A stretch of 64,000 bases of DNA from Planctomycetota bacterium (GCA_021781415.1 JAJXWW010000085.1:80661-144660), one strand, 5' to 3'; counted from the stretch's first letter, positions 1-9,086 are shown. A program made the numbers and translations. Notes: a model not told the origin generated them from the letters alone.

Positions 1-313
1 CACCGGGCGCGTTCAGCCGGCTGCCTTTCATGCCCGCGTCAACTACGAGGCCAACGACATTGTGGTCAAGGCCACGGGCGTGCGCGACCTAACCATCTGG
101 CTCGGACGCAATAGTAAGGGCGAAGACACGATTGATTTCGACAAGCCCGTTACGGTGCGTCATCCTTTTGCCCCGCTTCCCTGGCGTCAGAAGGTGACAC
201 CGCGCTTGGATGTGCTATTGGACGACCTCTACCAGCGCGGCGACAGACAGCACCTTTTTCTGGCCAAAATCACGCTGGCGGTAGGCAAACGTCCCGCCCT
301 CGGCGGACGATGA
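1..313 (+). CDS. C-terminal end of a hydrolase-like protein (partial, 5' end outside window)
   Basis: The frame is open from the left edge (first full codon at base 2) to a TGA at 311-313, so only about the last 103 residues are present. The visible part contains VKATGVRDLTIWLG and, near the end, DVLLDDLYQRGDRQHLFLAKI. From memory this resembles the C-terminal tail that follows an alpha/beta-hydrolase or prolyl-oligopeptidase-like domain in planctomycete secreted hydrolases, but no catalytic residue lies inside the window. The internal GTG at 62 is not a credible start because coding continues upstream of it. Identity of the family is an inference; that it is a real 3' gene end is well supported by the continuous frame and plausible composition. 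Confidence 0.55.
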   Translation, partial: TGRVQPAAFHARVNYEANDIVVKATGVRDLTIWLGRNSKGEDTIDFDKPVTVRHPFAPLPWRQKVTPRLDVLLDDLYQRGDRQHLFLAKITLAVGKRPALGGR

Positions 314-472
314 TTTTATTTCCGGCGCGCCTTCGACGTGGAGGCGCGCCGTTCTCCTGCTGCCTCAATTCGAGATGCTCACTTCTCCCAATCGCACCGA
401 ATTGAGTTGCCGACCCGCCGCGCGGCCATTACAACGTGACTGGATCAACCCACCGTAACCGGAGTTCCTACC

Positions 473-1717
473 ATGCTACGCCGACTCTCGTGTTTTTCGC
501 TTCTGTCTCTCGTCTTGGCCTCCATCCCCGCAGTTGCGGCGGAGAAGAGCGACGACTTTTTCTTCCGCAAGGGAGATCGGGTCGTTTACCTGGGAGATTC
601 GATCACCGAGCAATATCAGTACAGCTCGTATATGGAATTGTATCTGACGACACGATTCCCTCAGGGTGAGATGACGTTCATCAACGCTGGCATCGGCGGC
701 GACACGGCCACCGGCGGCGCGCGGCGCTTTGCCGATCACGTCTTGGCCGAGAAGCCAACCGCGTTGACCATCGACTTCGGCATGAACGACGGCGGCTACG
801 GCGGTTTCAATCCCGCCGCGGCCAAGAACTATATCGAGAGAACCGAGGAGATGCTCAAGGCCGCACAAAAGGCCAATGTCCGCGTCGCCCTCATCTCGCC
901 CAACGCCGTCGAGACACGTTCCAGACCAAATCTAAAACTCTACTTGGAGACGCAGCAGAAGTTTTATGCCCCTCTCAAAGAGTTGGCCGAGAAGTATAAG
1001 GTTCCATTCGTCGATCAGTACGCCGTGACGCGCAAGGTGTTGGATAAGATCGCCGCCGACAATGCCAACGTGCATCCGTTTCCCGATGGCGTTCACACCA
1101 ATGGCCCCGGCGGCCTGCTGATGGCCCATACGATCCTCACCGGATTGAAAGCGCCTGCCGTCGTCAGTGATGTCGAGATCGACGCCACCGCCAAGAAGGT
1201 CAAACCGACCGATTGCACCGTCGAAGAGTTGACCGCGAACAGCGACTGTGTGACTTTCCAGCGCAAGGACAAGGCGTTGCCGATGCCCGTGCAAAAAGAC
1301 TGGCTGCCGATTTTGCCTTACGTCAACGCCTTGAAGGATCTCAACTACTATGGCCTGAAGGTAACGGGCCTAAACGGCAACAGCAAGTACGCTCTCAGTA
1401 TCGACGGCAAGAAAGTCGGCGAGTATAGCGGCGAGCAGCTGGAAAAAGGCGTCAATCTTGGGACGCTGAACGAAGGGCCGATTTTCGAGCAGGGACAGAA
1501 AGTCTATCAGATGGTGACCGAGAAGAATAATCTGGTTCACCAGCGCTTTCGAGGCGTAGTCATGTTCAACGCCCCGGATTGGCTTGCCGACGTGGCCAAA
1601 GAGCGCAAGCCTGACGAATTGAAAAAGTTGATGAAGAAAATCGACTCGATGCAGGAACAAATCTATAAGGCGGCCCAGCCGAAGACGCATCGATTCGAGT
1701 TAAAGGCTATTCAATAA
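473..1717 (+). CDS. secreted SGNH/GDSL-family hydrolase
   Basis: A 414-residue protein with a signal peptide (residues 1-23, hydrophobic core ending PAVAA). Block I is YLGDSITEQ with the candidate nucleophile Ser43. A GMNDGG segment near residue 102 fits the block III G-x-N-D motif, and DGVHTNGPGG near residue 203 supplies the Asp and His of block V. The family holds esterases, lipases and carbohydrate esterases acting on extracytoplasmic substrates; the exact substrate cannot be read. The C-terminal 200 residues go beyond a minimal SGNH domain, as is common in planctomycete members. The ATG follows a GGAG (about 464-467). It is convergent with the sulfatase downstream, which may fit polysaccharide breakdown. 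Confidence 0.85.
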   Translation: MLRRLSCFSLLSLVLASIPAVAAEKSDDFFFRKGDRVVYLGDSITEQYQYSSYMELYLTTRFPQGEMTFINAGIGGDTATGGARRFADHVLAEKPTALTIDFGMNDGGYGGFNPAAAKNYIERTEEMLKAAQKANVRVALISPNAVETRSRPNLKLYLETQQKFYAPLKELAEKYKVPFVDQYAVTRKVLDKIAADNANVHPFPDGVHTNGPGGLLMAHTILTGLKAPAVVSDVEIDATAKKVKPTDCTVEELTANSDCVTFQRKDKALPMPVQKDWLPILPYVNALKDLNYYGLKVTGLNGNSKYALSIDGKKVGEYSGEQLEKGVNLGTLNEGPIFEQGQKVYQMVTEKNNLVHQRFRGVVMFNAPDWLADVAKERKPDELKKLMKKIDSMQEQIYKAAQPKTHRFELKAIQ

Positions 1718-1789
1718 AGTCGATTCGCGCCGTCTCCATCCACCCGCGGGTGGGTGAGAGATCGAGAACGGCAGGTCAACTTTCTCCAA

Positions 1790-1842
1790 GGTTCGCCGCG
1801 AAGCCAAGCGCGAGACCGACTCGCTCCGCTTCGCGGCGAACC
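1790..1842. terminator. perfect 15-bp hairpin between convergent genes, probable bidirectional terminator
   Basis: Bases 1790-1804 (GGTTCGCCGCGAAGC) are exactly complementary to 1828-1842, with a 23-nt loop. A TTTTT run follows at 1846-1850. It lies between the 3' ends of the SGNH hydrolase and the sulfatase. Confidence 0.65.
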
Positions 1843-1870
1843 GCATTTTTGTGGACGCGATTGAATCGAT

Positions 1871-3292
1871 CTATTTACTCCGTTTGTCCTCTTTCCGCTT
1901 CTCGTACTGCTTCAAACTGTCGGCGACTAAACCGCGCTCGATAAGCTCGCGTTCGGGTACCGCACCCAGATCGTTCGTCTCTTTCATCCAGCGGTCGAGG
2001 GCGGCGCGCAGTTCGATGAGCTTCTCTTTATGTTTTGGATCGTCGGCGAGATTCTTGACTTCATCGGGGTCGGCGTCCAAGTCGTACAGTTCCTCGCGCG
2101 GTTTGGTTGCGGCGAAGAAAGCGTCCTGGACGGCGTTGAGCTTGCCCTCGGCGTGTAACTTGCGCCATACCTGCATCGTTGGCATCAACTCCATGTAGGC
2201 GATGCGCTGGGCGCGCGACCATTCCGGGTGGAAATTGCGAACGTACTGATAGTGCTTGTCGCGCACGGCGCGGATGCGGTCGGGCGTTTCGTCCATGCGG
2301 TCGCGCGCGGCAAAGATGTATTTGCGCTCGGCGGCCTTCTTGGGGCCGAGAACGACTTGCCCTTGCAACTCCTTCGGCACGTCGGCACCGGCCAGCGCTA
2401 GGGCAGTCGGTGCGAAATCGAGGAAGCAGACGAGATCGTCGCGCACCGTACCGGGTTTGATGTGGCCCGGCCAACGAACGAGCAGCGGTACATGGATGCC
2501 CCGATCGTAAACCCATCGCTTGCCGCGCGGGAGACCGCGGCCGTGATCGCCCGTCAAAAGTACGATCGTGTTGTCGGCCACGCCGGCCTTGTCGAGTGCA
2601 TCGAGGACGACGCCGACCTGATAATCGACGGCTGTAACCAACTCATAATAGTTGGCGAGATCGCGGCGAACCTCCGGCGTATCGGGATAGTATGCGGGCA
2701 GTTTCATCTTCGCGGGATCGCGGCGCTCCGAAGGTTTCAGGCGTTCGGTGTTCTTGGCAAAGCGGGTAGCGGGGGCACGGATTTGGCTCTCGTGGCTGGT
2801 AAAGATGTTGTAGAAGCCGAAGAAAGGCTGTTTGGGGATCTCCTTCGTCCAATCCGCGGTGATGTCGAAGGCTTTAGGCGGCAGAGCGAAATTGAAATCG
2901 GTTTTACCGTAGGGCGTCTTCGTCGGCCAAGCGATGGTATAGCCGGCTTTCTTGAGATAGTCGGTGAACAGAGGGGGCGGCTTGAGCAACGTCGAACGCA
3001 TGTGGTGCGTGCCGATGCTCGTGGGATAGCGCCCGGTGATGAGGCCGGAGCGGCTGGGAGCGCACACGGGGGCGTGCGTGAAACAGCGGGTGAAGCGCGC
3101 GCCTTGAGCGGCGAGGCGATCCATGTTCGGCGTCACCGCATTGGCATCGCCGTAACAGCCGAGTTCCGGTCCCATATCCTCGCCGACGATCAAAACGATA
3201 TTCGGCGGTGTCCGCGGCGCGCCCTCGGCGCGCCCAGAAAGCCAAGGAACGAGAAGTGACAACGCCACGAGTCCGCAGCGCGCGAGTAGCAT
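1871..3292 (-). CDS. secreted sulfatase (alkaline-phosphatase superfamily)
   Basis: A 473-residue protein from the ATG at 3292, which has a GAGGA box upstream and begins a clear signal peptide (MLLARCGLVALSLLVPWL); the frame opens further upstream, but without a signal. PNIVLIVGEDMG holds the first metal-binding acidic cluster. CAPSRSGLITG contains the C-x-P-S-R signature, Cys77 being the residue converted to formylglycine by a maturase. Later GDHGRG supplies metal and substrate ligands. The enzyme is expected to hydrolyse sulfate esters, probably of polysaccharides, outside the cytoplasm. Planctomycetes carry many of these genes. The substrate cannot be told from the sequence. It is divergent from the small secreted protein at 3473. 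Confidence 0.93.
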   Translation of the reverse strand: MLLARCGLVALSLLVPWLSGRAEGAPRTPPNIVLIVGEDMGPELGCYGDANAVTPNMDRLAAQGARFTRCFTHAPVCAPSRSGLITGRYPTSIGTHHMRSTLLKPPPLFTDYLKKAGYTIAWPTKTPYGKTDFNFALPPKAFDITADWTKEIPKQPFFGFYNIFTSHESQIRAPATRFAKNTERLKPSERRDPAKMKLPAYYPDTPEVRRDLANYYELVTAVDYQVGVVLDALDKAGVADNTIVLLTGDHGRGLPRGKRWVYDRGIHVPLLVRWPGHIKPGTVRDDLVCFLDFAPTALALAGADVPKELQGQVVLGPKKAAERKYIFAARDRMDETPDRIRAVRDKHYQYVRNFHPEWSRAQRIAYMELMPTMQVWRKLHAEGKLNAVQDAFFAATKPREELYDLDADPDEVKNLADDPKHKEKLIELRAALDRWMKETNDLGAVPERELIERGLVADSLKQYEKRKEDKRSK

Positions 3293-3472
3293 GAATGATT
3301 CCTCGATCGAGTTTGAGTTAAACCGTTGAGAATACGAACGCCGCCAAGGTTCGCGTTCGGCACGGTTGGATTGTTCGAGCAATCCATGATGGATCTTTCT
3401 GTTGGGAACGACAAGGTCGTTCGTCTACTTTTCGGACGGCACGATTTTTTGCGAAAGCGAAGGTATCTCTCC

Positions 3473-3970
3473 ATGCTTTGTCTCAGTAAGGCGTTTACGC
3501 TCTCGCATGGGCTTGGGCTGGCGTTGATTGCCGTCGCCGCGGGGCTAACGGTCTGGGCCTTTCCCGGCACGGATGATACCGGTGCGTGCGCATCCAAGGT
3601 CCAAGAATGGTCGATGGCAGACATGCTGTCGCACTTGAAAGAGTCCGGCGTGGAGCTTCGAGTCGTCTCCACTCGGAAGGACGGCCGAATCGAGCAATCC
3701 GCGTTCTTGACCTCCACGGATCGAAGTTGGCACGAACTCAATCTCCTTCCAAAATCGTCCCAGCGGATGGATCTTTGGAATAACACGCTCTATTGCGAAC
3801 GCTGCCCAAGGGATGCGGACTTGAGCGTTCAAGCCGAACTCTGGGGCGAGAGTTGTTTGATCGTGGAGCCGTTCGTATTCTTTGGCGATCAAAACCTTTT
3901 GCAGCGCGTTCGTTCCGCCCTCGAAGGCCCCCTCGCCTCCGGCATCCGATCGATGGAATCTTCCCCGTAG
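3473..3970 (+). CDS. hypothetical secreted or membrane-anchored protein
   Basis: A 165-residue product from the ATG at 3473, which follows an AAGG about 9 bases upstream and begins a hydrophobic segment (residues 8-30) that may be an uncleaved signal or N-terminal anchor. The longer frame from 3326 adds an unlikely basic leader. The remainder is a soluble domain of about 130 residues with a close Cys pair (TLYCERCPRD) and an ending GPLASGIRSMESSP. I recognise no family. Composition fits a real planctomycete exported protein. No functional inference is offered. Confidence 0.6.
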   Translation: MLCLSKAFTLSHGLGLALIAVAAGLTVWAFPGTDDTGACASKVQEWSMADMLSHLKESGVELRVVSTRKDGRIEQSAFLTSTDRSWHELNLLPKSSQRMDLWNNTLYCERCPRDADLSVQAELWGESCLIVEPFVFFGDQNLLQRVRSALEGPLASGIRSMESSP

Positions 3971-4058
3971 TCCGAATCCGCCTGAATTGCCCCACTGCCC
4001 CGCGCCGATAGATGCAAGGGGGACATTCCGTCCAGCGACGTGGGAAGCGAGGCAGTGA

Positions 4059-5237
4059 ATGGGATTTTTCTCCGGGCGCGTCACCTTCGGCCGGTATCGG
4101 GTCCAAGGTCCGTCTCCGGGCATGTTCGGGCCGGAGCATCTACAACGCCTCCAGACGCACGCCATCGGCAAACAGAAAGTCGTTTCCGCCGACGGCGTGG
4201 AATGCGGCTGGACGGCGGGAGATCACCTGCTCGATACCTCGTTCGATCTCGAAAAAAACATCGTCAACGACGCACTTCATTTTTGTCTGCGCGTCGATAC
4301 CATGCGTCTCCCAGGCGATCTTTTGCGCGCTTATGCGCAGATCGAACTGCAAGGATTGGCCGCGAACAACTCCAGTGGAATTCCTAGCGCCAAGCAAAAA
4401 CGCGAAGCGCGCGAATTGGCGCGCGAGAAACTGGAAGAAGAAGCGCGCGACGGTCGGTTTATCAAGCGCAAAGTCTTTCCGATCCTGTGGGACGCCCCGT
4501 CGAACGAACTGCTCGTTGGCAGCACTTCGGCGACGGCGCTCGATCGGCTGCATCAGTTGTTCGAGGACACATTCGGCTGCGGGTTCGAGCCGTTGGGCGC
4601 GGGACAACAAGCGTTTCGCCTTGCCGAGCCGCGACAGCAGACGCGCGGAGTCGATGATGCGACTCCTGCCTCGTTCGTGCCTGGGTCGTCGCCGTCCGAG
4701 GTAGCGTGGATTGTCGATGAGCACAGCCGCGACTTTTTGGGCAACGAGTATCTTCTTTGGTTGTGGTACATGCTCGATTCCGAGTCGGACACGCTCGCAC
4801 TCAGCGACGGCAGCGAAGCCGCTCTGATGTTGACGCGGACGCTCACGTTGGAATGCCCGCGCGGACAGACCGGACGCCAGAGCATCAGTAGCGACGGCCC
4901 GACGCGCTTGCCGGAGGCGCGGCGAGCCATTCAATCGGGGAAATTGCCTCGCAAAGTCGGCCTTATCATCGTTCGGCACGATGCCCAATACGAACTGACA
5001 CTGCAAGCCGAGTCGTTGGCCGTGAGCGGAGCGAAGCTGCCCGCGCCGGAAGCGAGCGAGGAACGCGCGCGCTTGGAGGAGCGCGTCGTGCAAGTGCGCC
5101 ATCTTCTGGAGACACTCGATTTGCTGTACGACGCCTTTACCGCCAAACGGGCTAGCGATCAGTGGTCGAAAGAATTGGCGAAGATGCAGAAATGGCTGAC
5201 GCGCGAGGAACGCGGGCGCGTGTCCGCAGTGGGGTAA
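4059..5237 (+). CDS. RdgC-like protein (possible DNA-binding recombination-associated protein)
   Basis: A 392-residue cytoplasmic protein without signal or membrane segments. The order of elements recalls RdgC of Proteobacteria: an N-terminal region ending in a charged segment (KQKREARELAREKLEEE, about residues 112-128), then a strand-rich KRKVFPILWDAPSNELLVGS and a helix ALDRLHQLFEDTFG, comparable to RdgC's WIDTVNGLIMVD...LLRKSLG. RdgC is a ring-shaped DNA-binding protein that restrains RecA. This member is longer than the roughly 300-residue E. coli protein, with extra C-terminal helices. The match is architectural, made by eye, and needs a profile search. It lies alone, upstream of the acyl carrier protein. 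Confidence 0.5.
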   Translation: MGFFSGRVTFGRYRVQGPSPGMFGPEHLQRLQTHAIGKQKVVSADGVECGWTAGDHLLDTSFDLEKNIVNDALHFCLRVDTMRLPGDLLRAYAQIELQGLAANNSSGIPSAKQKREARELAREKLEEEARDGRFIKRKVFPILWDAPSNELLVGSTSATALDRLHQLFEDTFGCGFEPLGAGQQAFRLAEPRQQTRGVDDATPASFVPGSSPSEVAWIVDEHSRDFLGNEYLLWLWYMLDSESDTLALSDGSEAALMLTRTLTLECPRGQTGRQSISSDGPTRLPEARRAIQSGKLPRKVGLIIVRHDAQYELTLQAESLAVSGAKLPAPEASEERARLEERVVQVRHLLETLDLLYDAFTAKRASDQWSKELAKMQKWLTREERGRVSAVG

Positions 5238-5452
5238 GGCCGCGAGAGAGGGGCAAAGCGGAGACGATTCGCTCGAGAGATTTCCCTGGTTGGATCCTCG
5301 GGATGCGTTCTCGACGGAAACGATCTTGTCAAAAACACGTCGATGAGGCTAAGCTAGACCGCATTCGAGCGACCTCGACCGCCGATCCGGGCGCGATCTC
5401 GGCCACGAGGCTCTCTCCCCAACGGAAAGTCTTAAGCCAGGAAGGTGAAGCC

Positions 5453-5722
5453 ATGCAGGACCGCGCGTTTATTCGTCGCACACTCATCGAGTTATTGGAA
5501 GCCGACACGGGCGAAAATCACAGCGATCTGGATGAATCCGTCAATCTGCGCGAGGGACTCGGTCTCGATTCGGTCGATGTCGTCAGCATCGTTTCGCAAA
5601 TCGAACGCCGTTTTCACATTCGCTTGACGCATCAAGAATTGGAGAAGCTCGTCGCCGTATCCGACGTTCTGGATTTGCTGGAAGCGAAGTTGAACGACAC
5701 CTCGTCAAAGTCCGCCGCCTAA
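5453..5722 (+). CDS. acyl carrier protein
   Basis: An 89-residue acidic helical protein from the ATG at 5453, chosen because GGAAGGTGA lies just upstream; the frame is open further back to 5162, but that stretch is not ACP-like. GLGLDSVDVVSIVSQIE carries the D-S-V motif whose Ser40 receives 4'-phosphopantetheine. The size is usual for a type II ACP, which carries acyl chains as thioesters in the cytoplasm. It has no fatty-acid synthase neighbours and instead converges on an alpha-oxoamine synthase, suggesting a dedicated ACP delivering an acyl group to that enzyme rather than the housekeeping AcpP. Confidence 0.92.
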   Translation: MQDRAFIRRTLIELLEADTGENHSDLDESVNLREGLGLDSVDVVSIVSQIERRFHIRLTHQELEKLVAVSDVLDLLEAKLNDTSSKSAA

Positions 5723-5729
5723 ATTCGGA

Positions 5730-5779
5730 TGTCCGGGCAACCATGAATCGAATCCCTTCGATTCATGGTTGCCCGGACA
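5730..5779. terminator. perfect 23-bp hairpin, bidirectional terminator
   Basis: Bases 5730-5752 pair without mismatch with 5757-5779 around the 4-nt loop TCCC. The hairpin starts 8 bases after the ACP stop and ends 6 bases before the 3' end of the convergent synthase gene, so it can serve both transcripts. No strong U-tract is seen. Confidence 0.7.
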
Positions 5780-5784
5780 GTCCC

Positions 5785-7044
5785 TCATGCCGCTCGCCGA
5801 GCCACCATCTCCGGTCCCGGCAGACGAATCACTTTCGATAGCTTCGTAATCGCATCGAGCAGTCCGGCAATCGATTCGGTGAGATGGTTGGCGTTGACCT
5901 GGATGCGCAGCACGCCGGCATGATACGGCACTGCGGGGAACGTCACCGATTGGACGTAGAAGCCCTGCTCGAAGAGGTAGTTGCCTCCGTTGAGCGTGTC
6001 TTCCTCGTCGCCGACCAGAACCGACAAGATTGGCGTTTGACCTCCCAAAACGACGAGATCCCGGTCGATCAATCCCTTGCTCAGTTGCCGAATGTTTCGA
6101 TGCAAACGGGCCGAGAGCAGTTCGTATTCCGCCGAATTGAGAATGTCGCAAACGGTGCAAATCGCTTCGAGATAGCACGGAGCCACGGGACCACCGAAGA
6201 TGTAGGTGTTGGAACGCATCTTCAACAATCGCTTCATCTCGTGGGTGCAGCCGATGAAGCCGCCCATGCAGGAAAAGCCCTTCGACAACGAACCGATAAC
6301 CAGCGCGTTGTCGTAATCGCCCAGAGCGTCCAAGACGGTACCGCGTCCTTGCCTGCCCATGACGCCGGTTCCGTGCGCGTCATCGACGTAGAGGATGGCT
6401 CGGCGTTGCAAGCAGACGCGATTCAGTTGCTCTAAGGGAGGCAACTCTCCGCTCATGCTGTAGACGCCGTCGATGGCGACCACGGCACAACGATAGTCGC
6501 CCGCTTCGTCGAGAACCTTGGCCAACGCTTCGGGATCGCAGTGCGAAAACGAGAACAGGCGCGTGCCGTTGGCCTTGGCGATTTTGGCCCCTTCCTGAAT
6601 CGAGTTGTGCGCTTGCTCGTCGACGATCAGTACGTCTTGGCGACCGACCAAGCCAGGAATGGCCCCCATGTTGGCGAGCGTGACGGACGGATAAATTAAC
6701 GTCGCCTCGGTTCCCAGCCACTCCGCCAATTTATCTTCGGCATCAATGTTGGCTTGAACGCTTGAGAACGCGCGCGACGCGCCGTTGTGCGATCCCCAAC
6801 GTCGGATGCCTCGATGGAGCGCGTCCAGAACGCGCGGATCCTGATCCAATCCCAGGAAACTATCGGAGCCGAAGTTGACGACTTTTTTGCCGCCCACTTC
6901 GATGACTCGATGCGGATCCATGCGTTCGACGACCATGTCTTTCATGTGCGTCGTGGGGAAGAGTTCGGCGAAATGTTCGATGAAGCGAATCAAGCCGTTC
7001 TGGCGTAGGGCGTTGGCCAGGTGCTGCATCGGGGAGACAATCAT
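5785..7044 (-). CDS. alpha-oxoamine synthase (AONS/KBL/serine palmitoyltransferase family, PLP-dependent)
   Basis: A 419-residue fold-type I PLP enzyme. DEQAHNSIQEG has the PLP-stacking His, YVDDAHGTG (residues 219-227) the PLP-pyridine Asp and adjacent His, and GSLSKGF the Schiff-base Lys255. Family members condense an amino acid with an acyl thioester and release CO2: biotin synthesis (BioF), threonine breakdown (Kbl) or sphingoid-base synthesis (SPT). The glycine-rich segment usually ending H-x-x-L-E reads NIDAEDKLAEWLG here. The convergent ACP gene suggests an acyl-ACP donor, which favours a lipid-forming role over Kbl. No other bio genes are in the window. Reaction assignment is inference; the family is clear. 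Confidence 0.85.
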   Translation of the reverse strand: MIVSPMQHLANALRQNGLIRFIEHFAELFPTTHMKDMVVERMDPHRVIEVGGKKVVNFGSDSFLGLDQDPRVLDALHRGIRRWGSHNGASRAFSSVQANIDAEDKLAEWLGTEATLIYPSVTLANMGAIPGLVGRQDVLIVDEQAHNSIQEGAKIAKANGTRLFSFSHCDPEALAKVLDEAGDYRCAVVAIDGVYSMSGELPPLEQLNRVCLQRRAILYVDDAHGTGVMGRQGRGTVLDALGDYDNALVIGSLSKGFSCMGGFIGCTHEMKRLLKMRSNTYIFGGPVAPCYLEAICTVCDILNSAEYELLSARLHRNIRQLSKGLIDRDLVVLGGQTPILSVLVGDEEDTLNGGNYLFEQGFYVQSVTFPAVPYHAGVLRIQVNANHLTESIAGLLDAITKLSKVIRLPGPEMVARRAA

Positions 7045-7402
7045 ACGGACCTTCTTTTCCTCATGGGTCGAGCTGGAAAGCCCGACGGAGCATGTGAGGT
7101 CGGGATCAATCGCCCGACTCGCCTTCGCGCGATGGTGTACGGCAGGGTTGCGGGCACATCAAACCAAAAATGATGAGCGTGAGCAAGCGGAATCGGCTGC
7201 ATTCGGGCAAACCCGAATCCCCCTTGCTTCCCAGGCTTGCCGCGCCAGACGAACCCTCGTTTATCATCGGATCGATGCAATGAGTCCGTTGAGCTTTTTT
7301 GTAAAAGAACGCTCCTTTTACCCGACCGTCGAGAATGGAAGTCGCTTTGTCAGCGAAAGCGCGAAGCGGCTGAGGCAAGAGGAGATCTTCCTGTACCTCG
7401 AC
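7045..7402. other. 358-base gap, no gene seen
   Basis: It lies between the start of the alpha-oxoamine synthase and the end of the MBL-fold gene, both on the minus strand. Short frames here have no family features or good ribosome sites. It presumably contains the synthase promoter. No strong repeat or structured RNA was recognised. Confidence 0.4.
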
Positions 7403-8461
7403 TCAACAAGAAACAGCTAATCCCTCATGCACGATGCGAGCCTGGCAGGCGTCTTCGGGGCGTCCGGCGCGGCGGAGTTCGTCGCGCAGTCGTTCGCGCA
7501 GATACTCTTCCAAGCGTGCGATGCCCTCGTCGCTTCGCGCGGGATCGCGATGCCCCACATGGAGTTCGCGTACTCCAGCGGCGACGGCGGTGGCCGCGCA
7601 GGCTTCGATGGTGCTGTGTCCCCAACCCTGGCGTGGCATGGCTGGACTACTTCCGATCGGCTCGCGCCCTTCGTATTCGGCGAGCGTGTATTGTCCTTCG
7701 GTGTACAGCACGTCCGCTCCGCGAGCGAAGGCCACCAGTCCGGCATCGGGAGATTCGATTTGCTCGTGATCGGTGGCGAATACAAAGGCTCGTCCGGCGT
7801 TTTCCAAACGATAGGCCAAACAGCCGCCCGGATGGGTCAGCGGGTGCGTGCGAATGTGCGTGGAGCCGATGGAAAAGGAACTGCCCGGTTCGATGGGTCG
7901 AAACTCCTCGATCGCTTTCATTTGCTCGTAGGTGGGTGGAAAATAGTGACGGCTCATGCGCGATTGCGGATCGAACAGGACGCCGAGTTGATGGATTAGG
8001 CTCGGCGATCCCCATAGAGTAAAACGATTATTCACATCGTAATAGGGGGAGAAATACGGCGTGCCGCAGATGTGATCGAGATGGGGATGCGTGACCAGGA
8101 CGTGGGCGCTGCGCTGCGGGCCGGACGGTTTGTCGCGCCAGCGTTCGGCGAGAGAGACGCCGAGTTCGCGGAGTCCACTGCCGCAATCGAGAATGAGCAG
8201 CGCATCCGGCGTTTGCACTTCGACGCAAGTGGTGTTGCCACCGTAGCCGCTGCGAAGGTGAAACGGCAATTCGTCCTCGATTCGACGGCGGACGTTCGCT
8301 TCCAACTCAGGCCCCGGAAGTAGATCGGCCAAGCGACCGCGTTCGATGAGTTGTTTGACGGCTGCAACGAGCCTCTGGGTAATCTCGGTAGGCCGCAACG
8401 GAGCGGTCAGGGTTCCCGTTACTCCCCAATAGACGATGGAAAAGACAGTTTCTGTCGGCAT
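7403..8461 (-). CDS. metallo-beta-lactamase-fold hydrolase
   Basis: A 352-residue protein. VTHPHLDHICGTPYF carries the H-x-H-x-D-H zinc motif. GGNTTCVEVQTPDALLILDCGSGLRELG is the early strand pair typical of RNase Z/PhnP-like members, FATDHEQ supplies a bridging Asp, and the late HVGHRDPARSD a further His. The opening YWGVTGTL resembles the G-S/T-G-T start of cyclic-phosphodiesterase-type MBL enzymes. It probably hydrolyses a phosphodiester or cyclic nucleotide; the substrate is unknown. No signal peptide is seen. It is on the same strand as the downstream synthase but separated by 358 bases, so joint transcription is uncertain. Confidence 0.85.
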   Translation of the reverse strand: MPTETVFSIVYWGVTGTLTAPLRPTEITQRLVAAVKQLIERGRLADLLPGPELEANVRRRIEDELPFHLRSGYGGNTTCVEVQTPDALLILDCGSGLRELGVSLAERWRDKPSGPQRSAHVLVTHPHLDHICGTPYFSPYYDVNNRFTLWGSPSLIHQLGVLFDPQSRMSRHYFPPTYEQMKAIEEFRPIEPGSSFSIGSTHIRTHPLTHPGGCLAYRLENAGRAFVFATDHEQIESPDAGLVAFARGADVLYTEGQYTLAEYEGREPIGSSPAMPRQGWGHSTIEACAATAVAAGVRELHVGHRDPARSDEGIARLEEYLRERLRDELRRAGRPEDACQARIVHEGLAVSC

Positions 8462-8618
8462 GACGACCTTCCTCGGCCTTTGGCTCCACCTTCCCCCCTA
8501 TGTTACACATAGCCCGCCGTTCGCGTCCGCGCCATCCAGCCGCGATGGGACAAGAGCCGGTGTTCCAGGTGTATCCATCGGACGATTTACCGAGAGCAAC
8601 GAAGCGAGATCGAGCCAT

Positions 8619-8966
8619 TCAGTTGTCCGACGGCGGACGGTCGATGATGCCCCGAGGCGGCGGCTGCGGATCGTCGGTGAAATTAAAATTCGGATCGACG
8701 GGTTGCGCGGGATGGGAAGAATGACGGTGCCGCCTTTCCCATTCCTCATGCGCGCGAGCGAACTCCACCATCCGCTGCCTAGCTCTCAGCGAACGATAGC
8801 TCCACCAACGAACGAGGTTGTAGACCATCAACGCCAACATCAGCCAGACGCCCGGAAAGCTAAAGCGGCCGAGATGGATTTGAAATCGTTCGCCGCCGAG
8901 CAGATACTCGTAAGCAAACAAGACCACGGCGCAAATCAACCAGAATAATGCCAAAAAGAGGTTCAT
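8619..8966 (-). CDS. small membrane protein with two hydrophobic segments, unknown function
   Basis: A 115-residue protein. Residues 1-20 and about 34-56 are hydrophobic enough to span the membrane, followed by a basic stretch (RSLRARQRMVEFARAHEEWERRHR) and a proline-rich tail. No family recognised. The tail charge suggests a cytoplasmic C-terminus. It is divergent from the RraA-family gene at 9087 and 157 bases upstream of the MBL gene on the same strand. Confidence 0.6.
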   Translation of the reverse strand: MNLFLALFWLICAVVLFAYEYLLGGERFQIHLGRFSFPGVWLMLALMVYNLVRWWSYRSLRARQRMVEFARAHEEWERRHRHSSHPAQPVDPNFNFTDDPQPPPRGIIDRPPSDN

Positions 8967-9086
8967 GCTCTTATTGTCTCCCTCCGCGATGCCAATGACA
9001 ACGGGGTTTTCTCTTGGTGTCCAAGCGCCGCTTCTCGTACTATGTTCTCAGTCTGATTTTTTCGTTTCTCGCACGAGGTGCTTCTC

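Noticed and set aside
2462-3259. A 265-codon plus-strand frame antisense to the sulfatase
   Set aside because: The sulfatase has a signature motif and signal peptide. The opposite frame is a composition shadow.
4140-5102. A 320-codon minus-strand frame antisense to the RdgC-like gene
   Set aside because: No start signal or family features. The plus-strand frame has the more natural composition and a logical domain order.
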